Part shown: positions 9,118-16,327 of the stretch, in pieces | How positions within the stretch are numbered: position 1 is the first letter of the stretch | How the letters are laid out: each line of letters begins with the position of its first letter | NCBI GenBank assembly: GCA_027295475.1 | Contig: JAPUKV010000134.1 | Coordinates: 1 to 35,822, forward strand | DNA: 35,822 nucleotides | Direction of reading: 5' to 3' | DNA from: Pseudomonadota bacterium | Lineage (GTDB): Bacteria > Pseudomonadota > Gammaproteobacteria > Woeseiales > Woeseiaceae | Notes under the pieces: generated by a model | Database searches by the model: none | What the model saw: only the letters and a program-made list of their open reading frames with translations | Told to the model about the DNA's origin: nothing | Translations under genes and position numbers: made by a program

Positions 9118-9198
9118 AATGGGGGCGGACTCTGTTTATCAGGGAATCCGTTTAAAGACGTTGGCGATACCGAAATAACCGGGGTCCGTCCCCCTTTA
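9118..9198. repeat. Imperfect inverted repeat, REP/RAYT-type palindrome
   Basis: The arms GGGGGCGGACTCTG (9121-9134) and GGGGTCCGTCCCCC (9181-9194) are near reverse complements, each flanked by an A/T-rich AAAT/TTTATG edge, about 46 bases apart. It lies between two divergent genes. The GGGGACGGACCCC core resembles short palindromes scattered by REP-associated tyrosine transposases in gammaproteobacteria. Confidence 0.6.
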
Positions 9199-9235
9199 TG
9201 CACTAATAAAGAGTATCGCCTGACCGCACACGAAA

Positions 9236-11599
9236 ATGACTCTTGAGATCGCAATTGTTCTCGGCATTCTGGCTGTGTCGCTGATATTGTTTGTCAGCGA
9301 AGTCATCAGAATGGATCTCGTCGCGTTGCTGGTGCTCGGTACGCTGGCGGTATCCGGCCTCCTGACACCCCCACAGGCATTTGCCGGATTCAGTAACAGC
9401 GCTGTCATCACCGTCTGGGCGATGTTTATTCTCAGCGAGGGACTTACACGCACCGGTATCGCGGATGTAATCGGGCGCCAGGTAATGCGGCTGGCAGGGC
9501 GGCGGGAGATTCCGATGATCATCGTAATCATGATCACGGCCGCCGTTCTGTCTGCTTTCATGAACAACATCGGCGTCGCTGCACTCATGTTGCCGGTCGT
9601 CGTCGATGTCGCCAGGCGGACGAGGATACCGGTATCACGGCTCCTGATGCCACTCGCCTACGCCACTTTACTCGGCGGCCTGACGACCTTGATTGGCACG
9701 CCCCCGAACCTTCTGGTCAGCGCGGCACTGACACAAAATGGTTACGAGCCGTTTGCGCTGTTTGATTTCACACCGGTAGGTGGCGCAGTGTTGGTTACAG
9801 GTATCATATTCGTCGCGGTGATCGGCCGGCTGATGCTGCCAAAAACCCAGGCAGAGCGAAGCAAACACCGCAGTCAGCGAAACCTGCGCTCGCACTACAA
9901 GTTGCAGGAACGGACTTTCATGATGCGGGTTCCTGTAGATTCTGTCCTGGTCGGCAAGACGTTGGCCGAGAGTCGGATCGGTGCGTCAACTGGTTTGATT
10001 ATTCTGGCGCTGGTCCGATTCGGACGAAGCGAGACACTGCCCAGCCGGCAGACAGTACTGCGCGCCGGTGATCAGATTCTCGTGCAGGGGCGACTCGATC
10101 AATTTACAGAGTTGCAAAGACTGAGCGGCCTTGTCATCGAGCGCGAGGCGCCAGTGCTCAAGTCCATGGTCGCATCCAAGATCTTCTATGCCGAAGTCCG
10201 GATTGCCGAAGACTCTCCGCTTGTTTCCGAGCTCATCAGACACGCAGGTTTCAGGACGCGGTTCGGTGTCAGCGTCGTCGGCATACATCGTAAAGACAAG
10301 TACCGCCTCACCAATCTCGCCTACGTACCCATTCGTGCTGGCGATCAGATCCTCGTGCAGGGCGAGGCAGAGCAGATCGCCGAACTCGACAAGTTCGAGG
10401 ATTTCTCCGAAGTGCGGCCCCTCTCCGGCGATGAGCTGACCGAGCAATACCAGGTCGAGGAGCGGATGTTTGTCGTGCGCCTGCCAAAATACAGCGAGCT
10501 CGCCGATGTGACACTAAAGAAGAGCCGGCTTGCGGACGTATTCGATTTTCGTATCGTCGCGATTTTTCGCGACGGGAAACTGCATGTCATGCCGCGCGGC
10601 GATGAAATACTGACCGGCGGTGACCTGTTGCTGGTCGAAGGTCAGCCTGAAGACCTCGATGTTCTGCGTGGACTACAGGAACTGGAGATCGATACGAAAG
10701 TATCGCCAAAACTCGGCTCCTTCGAGTCCGAAAGACTGACTTTGATGGATGCGACGCTCGACCCTCGCGGCCGGCTTGCAGGCAAAACAGTTGGCGAGCT
10801 GAATTTCCGGGAACGCTATGACATCGAGCTCGCTGGCATCTGGCGTGAAGGAGAAACTATTGACACAGACTTGGCCGATGAACGTCTTCAGATTGGCGAT
10901 GCCCTGCTGTTGCTTGGCCCCCGCGAAAAACTGCAGCTGCTCGATAGTGACCCTGATTTTTTGATTCTGACGCCGCTCGGGCGGAAACCGCCGGACACCC
11001 GGCGCGCGCCACTCGCGGCATTGATCATGCTCGGCGTCGTTGTCAGCGTCATGGCCGGTCATGCGCCGATCGCCGTCGCGGCGGTTGTCGGCGGCAGCAT
11101 CATGGTACTCACCGGTTGCCTGAACATGGAGGAGGCATACCGCGCCATAGACTGGCGCGCCATTTTCCTGATTGCCGGCATGCTGCCGCTGGGCACCGCG
11201 ATGCAGGAAACCGGGGCCGCCGCCTATCTTGCCGCTCAGGTCATGGACATCCTCGGTGACGCCGGGCCCTGGGCTGTGATCGGGGGCCTCTATGTGGTGA
11301 CGGCGACGGCGACGATGATTATTCCGACTGCCGCGCTGGTTGTGCTGATGTCACCGATCGCCCTGTCCGCAATGGGCGATCTCGGCCTGCAACCCGAGAC
11401 CGCAATGATGGCTATCGCGATGGCAGCGTCTGCAAGTTTCACGAGCCCGATTTCCCACCCGGCGAACATCCTTGTCATGGGCCCGGGCCGTTATCGTTTT
11501 GTCGATTATCTGAAAATCGGTGTGCCATTAACGTTGGTAATTTTTGTAGTCGTCATGGTCGTCCTGCCGATCTTCTGGCCACTGACTGCAGTTCAGTAA
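9236..11599 (+). CDS. SLC13/DASS-type anion permease with four RCK_C (TrkA-C) domains
   Basis: Inner-membrane secondary transporter of the divalent-anion/sodium symporter type (sulfate, dicarboxylate or phosphate possible). The N-terminal membrane half (1-205) carries FMNNIGVAALMLP and the GTPPNLL signature. The C-terminal half (about 590-787) carries the matching IIPTAALVVLMSP and SHPANILVMGPGRY. Between them sits a cytoplasmic block of four RCK_C domains at about 226-296, 314-386, 407-480 and 499-570. Each has the pattern xVGKTLxxSxx...RxGDxILVQG. Homologues usually carry two such domains at about 590-610 residues, and this one has 787. No clear ribosome site precedes the ATG, but the first helix begins at once, so this start is preferred. 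Confidence 0.9.
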   Translation: MTLEIAIVLGILAVSLILFVSEVIRMDLVALLVLGTLAVSGLLTPPQAFAGFSNSAVITVWAMFILSEGLTRTGIADVIGRQVMRLAGRREIPMIIVIMITAAVLSAFMNNIGVAALMLPVVVDVARRTRIPVSRLLMPLAYATLLGGLTTLIGTPPNLLVSAALTQNGYEPFALFDFTPVGGAVLVTGIIFVAVIGRLMLPKTQAERSKHRSQRNLRSHYKLQERTFMMRVPVDSVLVGKTLAESRIGASTGLIILALVRFGRSETLPSRQTVLRAGDQILVQGRLDQFTELQRLSGLVIEREAPVLKSMVASKIFYAEVRIAEDSPLVSELIRHAGFRTRFGVSVVGIHRKDKYRLTNLAYVPIRAGDQILVQGEAEQIAELDKFEDFSEVRPLSGDELTEQYQVEERMFVVRLPKYSELADVTLKKSRLADVFDFRIVAIFRDGKLHVMPRGDEILTGGDLLLVEGQPEDLDVLRGLQELEIDTKVSPKLGSFESERLTLMDATLDPRGRLAGKTVGELNFRERYDIELAGIWREGETIDTDLADERLQIGDALLLLGPREKLQLLDSDPDFLILTPLGRKPPDTRRAPLAALIMLGVVVSVMAGHAPIAVAAVVGGSIMVLTGCLNMEEAYRAIDWRAIFLIAGMLPLGTAMQETGAAAYLAAQVMDILGDAGPWAVIGGLYVVTATATMIIPTAALVVLMSPIALSAMGDLGLQPETAMMAIAMAASASFTSPISHPANILVMGPGRYRFVDYLKIGVPLTLVIFVVVMVVLPIFWPLTAVQ

Positions 11600-11604
11600 A
11601 ACAA

Positions 11605-11642
11605 GGGGTCGAAACGCTAATCCGGCTTTGCGGTTCGACCCC
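11605..11642. terminator. Inverted repeat between convergent genes
   Basis: GGGGTCGAA (11605-11613) and TTCGACCCC (11634-11642) form a perfect 9-bp stem with a 20-base loop just after the permease stop. There is no T-run. It may act as a terminator or be a REP-like element. Confidence 0.45.
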
Positions 11643-11680
11643 CCAGGGCAATAAGTGGTTCGACCCCCTAGGGCAATAAG
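11632..11680. repeat. Two tandem 24-bp repeats overlapping a stop codon
   Basis: A 24-base unit beginning GGTTCGACCCCC and ending AGGGCAATAAG occurs at 11632-11655 and 11657-11680 with one difference and one spacer base. The second copy contains the TAG stop and the last codons of the quinone oxidoreductase gene. Confidence 0.85.
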
Positions 11681-12645
11681 ATGGTTGAGCCGGTGGTCTT
11701 ACGTGCCTCGAGATCCCGGTGCGCCGTTGCAGCGTCCTTGAGTGCATACCGCTGACCGATGCTAACGCTCACCGCAGCACTGCCGACAACGTCGAACAAT
11801 TCATCACAGGCGTGCAGCAGCTTTTCCCGTGTATTCACGAAATGGAACAAGATCGGGCGAGTAACATACAGAGAACCCCGCTTCGCAAGCTCTGCCGGCG
11901 CAAACGGATCCACCGGGCCGGACGAGTTACCGAACGTCACCATCGTACCGTGTGGCCTTAACGAATCGAGGGACGCAAAGAATGTGTCGCGGCCGACCGA
12001 ATCATAGACTGCCGCAACACCCTCGCCGCCCGTCAGGCCCTTGACCGTCCCTGGAATGTCGGCGTCATCAGACATGACGATGTGCTCACAGCCGTTTGCC
12101 CGCGCCAATTCCGCTTTCTCGTCGGTACTGACGACACCGATCACTGTCACACCCACGTGTTTCGCCCATTGGCTCGCCAGCGAGCCAACGCCACCGGCGG
12201 CCGCATAGAGAAGTATGTTGTCGCCCTTGTTTACCCGATAACTGCGGTGCAACAGATACCACGCGGTCAAGCCTTTCAGCAGAACTGCCGCTGCCTGCTC
12301 GTCGGGCATATCGTCCGGGACAGGTACGAGCAGCCAGGCAGGGATGTTGCGAATCTCCGAGTAGGAATCCGCCGGTTTGCCCGTATAGACAACCCTGTCT
12401 CCCACTGCGATGTCAGATACGCCCGGCCCCACGGCCTCGACGATGCCGGAGGCTTCGCTGCCCAGACCGGCAGGCAGGTTCGCCGGATAGAGCCCCGTAC
12501 GATGATAAGTATCGATGAAATTCAGGCCAATAGCGGTATGCCGGATCTGCGCCTCGCCTTCCCCCGGGTCCGGGACGTCGACTTCCTCCCAGCTGAGAAC
12601 GTCCGGTCCTCCGAATTCATAAATGCGTATCGCGTTAGCTTTCAT
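11668..12645 (-). CDS. Quinone oxidoreductase (NADPH:quinone reductase, MDR superfamily)
   Basis: Zinc-free medium-chain reductase of 325 residues, expected to reduce quinones or enones with NADPH in the cytoplasm. Features: N-terminal KANAIRIYEFGGPDVLSWEEV, the substrate-domain motif NFIDTYHRTGLYP, the GSEASGIVEAVGPGV turn, and the nucleotide loop LLYAAAGGVGSLASQWAK. It lacks the cysteine/histidine zinc ligands of alcohol dehydrogenases, as QOR proteins do. I chose the ATG at 12645, preceded by AGGAGAT, over the upstream one at 12672. It is divergent from the SDR gene, with an 88-base shared promoter gap. The stop lies within a 24-bp tandem repeat. Confidence 0.92.
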   Translation of the reverse strand: MKANAIRIYEFGGPDVLSWEEVDVPDPGEGEAQIRHTAIGLNFIDTYHRTGLYPANLPAGLGSEASGIVEAVGPGVSDIAVGDRVVYTGKPADSYSEIRNIPAWLLVPVPDDMPDEQAAAVLLKGLTAWYLLHRSYRVNKGDNILLYAAAGGVGSLASQWAKHVGVTVIGVVSTDEKAELARANGCEHIVMSDDADIPGTVKGLTGGEGVAAVYDSVGRDTFFASLDSLRPHGTMVTFGNSSGPVDPFAPAELAKRGSLYVTRPILFHFVNTREKLLHACDELFDVVGSAAVSVSIGQRYALKDAATAHRDLEARKTTGSTILLP

Positions 12646-12733
12646 TTCCGGCAATCTCCTGACCTGGACCACTAGGATAACCGAGCACGCAACGATAGAC
12701 TATTTGCGGAATGCCAGCGGGAGACCGGAGAAA

Positions 12734-13504
12734 ATGGGCCGCGTCGAAAATAAGATCGCTTTGATTACAGGAGCAGCACAGGGGCTCGGGGCCGCAATTA
12801 CCGAGCTTCTCGCGCGAGAAGGTGCGAGCGTTGTCATGACCGACATCAATACTCAGGGTGTTCTCCAAAAGGCCAAAGAAATCAATGCCGACGGTTCGGA
12901 CAAGGCAATCGCATGGGAGCAGGACGTCAGCAGTGAGGCCGCGTGGCAGCAAACGATCGATGCCATCAGCGAGCGGTTCGGCCGACTAGATATCCTCGTG
13001 AACAATGCAGGTATCGGGTCGATCGCTAGCGTCGAAGACGAAACATACGAAAACTGGCGCCATGTACATGCTGTCGATCTCGACAGTGTATTCCTTGGCT
13101 GCAAGTATGGAATTCCATTGATGGCAAAGAGCGATGCCGGATCCATTGTTAATGTGTCATCCATTTCCGGCATCATCGCCGGACACAATCTGGCAGCATA
13201 CAATTCCGCAAAAGCAGCCGTCCGGCACCTGTCCAAGTCGGTCGCACTGCATTGTGCGCATGCCCGAAACAACATCCGTTGTAATTCGGTGCACCCGGTA
13301 TTCATCGATACACCTATACTTGACGGACTTGCCGGCGGGCAGGACAGAGCGGCAGCCCTTGAAAAACTTGGCAGGCAGATACCGCTGGGACGTGTCGGCA
13401 AGCCGGATGATGTCGCTTATGCTGTGCTTTATCTGGCATCAGACGAGTCGCAGTTCGTAACGGGATCGGAAATTAAAATCGACGGTGGCATCAGTGCCAT
13501 GTGA
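12734..13504 (+). CDS. Short-chain dehydrogenase/reductase (SDR, classical)
   Basis: NAD(P)-dependent oxidoreductase of 256 residues. The cofactor glycine motif TGAAQGLG is at about 12-19, NNAG at 90-93, catalytic Ser143 in VNVSSISG, and Tyr156-xxx-Lys160 in YNSAK. The C-terminal LASDESQFVTGSEIKIDGG is typical of 3-hydroxysteroid/cyclopentanol dehydrogenase-like SDRs. An acidic residue after the second strand (VVMTDIN) suggests NAD(H) preference. The ATG at 12734 has GGAG just upstream; an upstream in-frame ATG at 12623 has none. The ferredoxin-reductase gene starts 27 bases after its stop, so the two form an operon, possibly for oxidation of alcohols, steroids or terpenoids. The substrate is unknown. 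Confidence 0.92.
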   Translation: MGRVENKIALITGAAQGLGAAITELLAREGASVVMTDINTQGVLQKAKEINADGSDKAIAWEQDVSSEAAWQQTIDAISERFGRLDILVNNAGIGSIASVEDETYENWRHVHAVDLDSVFLGCKYGIPLMAKSDAGSIVNVSSISGIIAGHNLAAYNSAKAAVRHLSKSVALHCAHARNNIRCNSVHPVFIDTPILDGLAGGQDRAAALEKLGRQIPLGRVGKPDDVAYAVLYLASDESQFVTGSEIKIDGGISAM

Positions 13505-13531
13505 AGAGCAACCAGACTGCACAGAAACCAA

Positions 13532-14749
13532 ATGACTGACAGGATCGTGATCGCGGGCGCGGGGCATGCCGCCGGGCAGGTCGTCGCAACACTTAGACTG
13601 AAGAAATTTGACGGCAGCATTTGCCTGATCGGAGAGGAACCTTACCTTCCTTATCAGCGTCCGCCGTTGTCAAAGAAGTACCTGGCGGGCGAACTACCAG
13701 CCGAACGTTTGCACTTCAAGGCCGACAATTTCTATGATGAGCCGAATATCGAAGTTCATCTCAATACGACGATTGACAGGATTGATCGTGCGACAAAAGT
13801 TGTTCGGTCAATTGACGGCCACGAGTTCCCGTACGATAAACTCGTGATATCGCTCGGCGCACACGCGCGGCACATTGATTTGCCAGGCATTGAACTTGCC
13901 GGCGTTCATTACCTTCGCACAATTTCGGATGTCGACAAGATTCGAGAGGATTTTGGGCCGGGCCGCCGGCTGGTTATTGTCGGCGCAGGTTATATCGGCC
14001 TGGAAGTCGCCGCCGTTGCCGCGCAGCTTGGTCTCGATGTCACTGTCGTGGAGATGCTGGACCGGGTCATGAGTCGTGTGGTATCAACGCAGGTATCGGA
14101 GTTCTATCAGAAAGAGCATGCGGACCATAGCGTAAAGCTGCGCTTGTCGACCGGCATCGCGGGATTTTCGGGAGACAGCCATGTGAATGCGGTTGATCTT
14201 GCCGACGGCACGCAGATTCCGGCCGACCTGGTTGTCATCGGGATTGGCGTCGTGCCGAATACCAGGCTGGCTGCCGATGCGGGGCTCGAGGTAAGTAACG
14301 GCATCCTCGTTAATGACCACTGCACTACTTCCGACCCGGATATTTACGCCGTTGGAGACTGTACCTGCCACCCTAATGACCTGCTTGGCCGCAAGGTAAG
14401 ACTTGAGTCCGTTCACAATGCGCTGGAGCAGGCAAAAACGGCGGCCGCAAATATTTGCGGCGAGGATCAGCGATACGCGCAGGTACCGTGGTTCTGGTCA
14501 GACCAATACGACCTGAAACTGCAAATCGCGGGTCTGTCTCAGGACTATGATCAGACAATTATTCGCGGCGACCCTGCCAACCGTTCATTCTCCTGTCTGT
14601 ATCTCAACGACGGCAGATTAATCGCAGTGGACGCCATCAACCGGCCAAAGGATTTCATGCAGTCGAAAAAACTGATCGCGGACCACGCGGTTATTGATCC
14701 CGCGTTGCTTGCGGATTCGGACGTTGAGTTAAAGGATATGGTCGACTGA
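13532..14749 (+). CDS. FAD-dependent ferredoxin/rubredoxin reductase
   Basis: Two-dinucleotide-fold flavoprotein of 405 residues, of the BphA4/CamA/ThcD type, moving electrons from NAD(P)H to a ferredoxin or rubredoxin that serves a P450 or dioxygenase. Motifs: FAD-binding GAGHAAG (9-15), PYQRPPLSKKYL, the second fold IVGAGYIGLEVAA with the NAD-discriminating VVEM, FAD-contacting IYAVGDCTCH, and the C-terminal FWSDQYDLKLQIAG typical of this group. It follows the SDR gene by 27 bases. No ferredoxin, P450 or oxygenase gene is near, so its electron acceptor must be encoded elsewhere. The start is set by the FAD motif; the ribosome site is weak. Confidence 0.92.
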   Translation: MTDRIVIAGAGHAAGQVVATLRLKKFDGSICLIGEEPYLPYQRPPLSKKYLAGELPAERLHFKADNFYDEPNIEVHLNTTIDRIDRATKVVRSIDGHEFPYDKLVISLGAHARHIDLPGIELAGVHYLRTISDVDKIREDFGPGRRLVIVGAGYIGLEVAAVAAQLGLDVTVVEMLDRVMSRVVSTQVSEFYQKEHADHSVKLRLSTGIAGFSGDSHVNAVDLADGTQIPADLVVIGIGVVPNTRLAADAGLEVSNGILVNDHCTTSDPDIYAVGDCTCHPNDLLGRKVRLESVHNALEQAKTAAANICGEDQRYAQVPWFWSDQYDLKLQIAGLSQDYDQTIIRGDPANRSFSCLYLNDGRLIAVDAINRPKDFMQSKKLIADHAVIDPALLADSDVELKDMVD

Positions 14750-14768
14750 TTAATAGCGATGCGTTGAA

Positions 14769-14950
14769 TCGCCCGTCGGGACGGGCTCCTACGATACGTT
14801 GTCGTTCCTGCCAGCCTCGCTGTCGCCCGTCAGGACGGGCTCCTACGATACGTTGTCGTTCCTGCCAGCCTCGCTGTCGCCCGTCAGGACGGGCTCCTAC
14901 GATACGCTGTTGATCCCGCTATTTTTGTTGGAGCCCGTCCTGACGGGCGA
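14769..14950. repeat. REP-like array: three tandem 54-bp units plus one inverted copy
   Basis: The core TCGCCCGTCAGGACGGGC followed by TCCTACGATACG starts at 14769 (one variant base), 14823 and 14877, giving an exact 54-bp period. The spacer GTTGTCGTTCCTGCCAGCC is repeated between the copies. A fourth, inverted copy (GGAGCCCGTCCTGACGGGCGA) ends at 14950. Each core is itself a small hairpin (CCCGTC/GACGGG). It fills the gap between convergent genes and may also terminate both transcripts. Confidence 0.92.
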
Positions 14951-14958
14951 TTCAGCTC

Positions 14959-15648
14959 CTATGGTAGTTCTTCCTGACGGGGTATCGCGATCGTCAGGTT
15001 ACCGGTCATGGCCACGGGTCCCGTCATGGCCGAATAGGCGCTTGCGGTAATTGATTCAACTGCCTCGGCTTCAGTGTCCGCAAAATCACCGCTGCCTCCC
15101 GTAACCCTGGCTATACCAAGTGCGCCAGGCCCTGCGGTGGTGATCCTGTACCAGGAGCCTCGCCAGCTGTCTCCCCCACTGAAGCGCGCCGGTACCACGA
15201 TATCGTGCAGGTAGGGCCAAAAGTTTTCAGTCTGATCCACAAAGAATGTGCCGTATTTCGGCGCGTAAATATGCCAGACGCTATCGACCAGCACCTCAGC
15301 ATTAATTAACCTGGTTGTCTCGGAATCGGAGGAAAATTTCACGCCAAGCCCGGTGGGTTGTCCGCGACCGTCAGTAAGAACAGTGACAAACGCTCGTGTC
15401 TTCTTGACAGCGGGCTCCCATAACTGGAGGACTTTGGCCGGGTGAGGTTGCACACGAGACTCGCCGTCATTCGTAAACGCGATTGAATCTCTCGCGACCA
15501 GCGAGTAAGAGAAATCAGCCAGATCAAGTTCCGAGACGGCAAGTGGCGATACGCTCGGTTTTCCGACAAACGGGTTGTAATAAAGGAGCAGCACGAACAC
15601 CGCGACGCCGATCACCATACCCACCAGGAACGTAATCAGGTATTTCAT
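14959..15648 (-). CDS. Membrane-anchored hypothetical protein, second of a related pair
   Basis: No family recognised. The 229-residue product has one N-terminal helix (about 4-24, LITFLVGMVIGVAVFVLLLYY), so the rest is probably periplasmic. It shares a pattern with its upstream neighbour: a Gly-x-Pro-x-Gly-Leu strand (GRGQPTGLGVKFSS) followed by VWHIYAPKYGTFFVDQTEN. GGAGGAG lies at good distance before the ATG, which overlaps the upstream stop by four bases (ATGA). The two are translationally coupled and may form a complex in the envelope. Confidence 0.75.
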   Translation of the reverse strand: MKYLITFLVGMVIGVAVFVLLLYYNPFVGKPSVSPLAVSELDLADFSYSLVARDSIAFTNDGESRVQPHPAKVLQLWEPAVKKTRAFVTVLTDGRGQPTGLGVKFSSDSETTRLINAEVLVDSVWHIYAPKYGTFFVDQTENFWPYLHDIVVPARFSGGDSWRGSWYRITTAGPGALGIARVTGGSGDFADTEAEAVESITASAYSAMTGPVAMTGNLTIAIPRQEELP

Positions 15649-16271
15649 TCGAGCTCCTCCGCCACACCAACGAAGGCCGTTACCAGTTCGATTCGTCCCA
15701 CGTCGCCAGAATCTAAATCGTCGACTTCATTTACGAAGCGTTCAACGATGGTTCCGTTCAGGGTCAGGAACTCACGCGTACCAGCTCTGAGCTTCCCTTT
15801 CCTGTAACCATCCGCCGACGGATTCGCAGCCATCGTCACGAACATTGAACCTCGGGCCGGCAGATGCACGACCCATTCGACGAATGACACGCGCCGCTCC
15901 GATGAGCCGGACATACGGCTTGCGATGCCGATCACAACACCATTCTCATTGCGAACCTTGAACAGCTCAGTCTGCATATTCACCAGAAAGTCATGCTCGG
16001 GCCACTCAAGTGCCGACGGCGTCGATCCGGTCGATCCGGTCACGCCAGCCATGATCCTGTCTCCGGGCAACCTGATATGAAACGACTCCGAGTTGCCGCC
16101 GTTTGGTAGTACGGAGATCAACGATGGTTCGCGGTGCTGATCCACAGCCGGATAGCTATAGACGAGTGCAGCCGCCGCGACGATGCCCAATACAATTCCG
16201 AGATTAAAGATCTTAAGCAAGTCCTGTTCCTGGCTATCCTGATTCACGCCGGCGCACCGGGTGTCTGACAC
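15645..16271 (-). CDS. Membrane-anchored hypothetical protein, first of a related pair
   Basis: No family recognised. The 208-residue product has a short cytoplasmic head, one transmembrane helix (about 21-39, IFNLGIVLGIVAAAALVYS) and a periplasmic remainder. The segment NENGVVIGIASRMSGSS...EWVVHLPARGSMFVTMAANPS mirrors the neighbouring gene at 14959-15648. The longest frame begins with GTG at 16271 without a clear ribosome site; another GTG at 16247 is possible. It lies 56 bases downstream of gshA on the same strand and may be transcribed with it. Confidence 0.7.
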   Translation of the reverse strand: MSDTRCAGVNQDSQEQDLLKIFNLGIVLGIVAAAALVYSYPAVDQHREPSLISVLPNGGNSESFHIRLPGDRIMAGVTGSTGSTPSALEWPEHDFLVNMQTELFKVRNENGVVIGIASRMSGSSERRVSFVEWVVHLPARGSMFVTMAANPSADGYRKGKLRAGTREFLTLNGTIVERFVNEVDDLDSGDVGRIELVTAFVGVAEELE

Positions 16272-16327
16272 CGGTGAGTTTAGTTAAATTGACCGGCAGG
16301 CACACCACCGGGAGAGTGAATTGTGAC

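Noticed and set aside
14769..14950. CRISPR array
   Set aside because: The spacers between repeats are identical and each repeat is a REP-like hairpin; only three direct units, and no cas genes.
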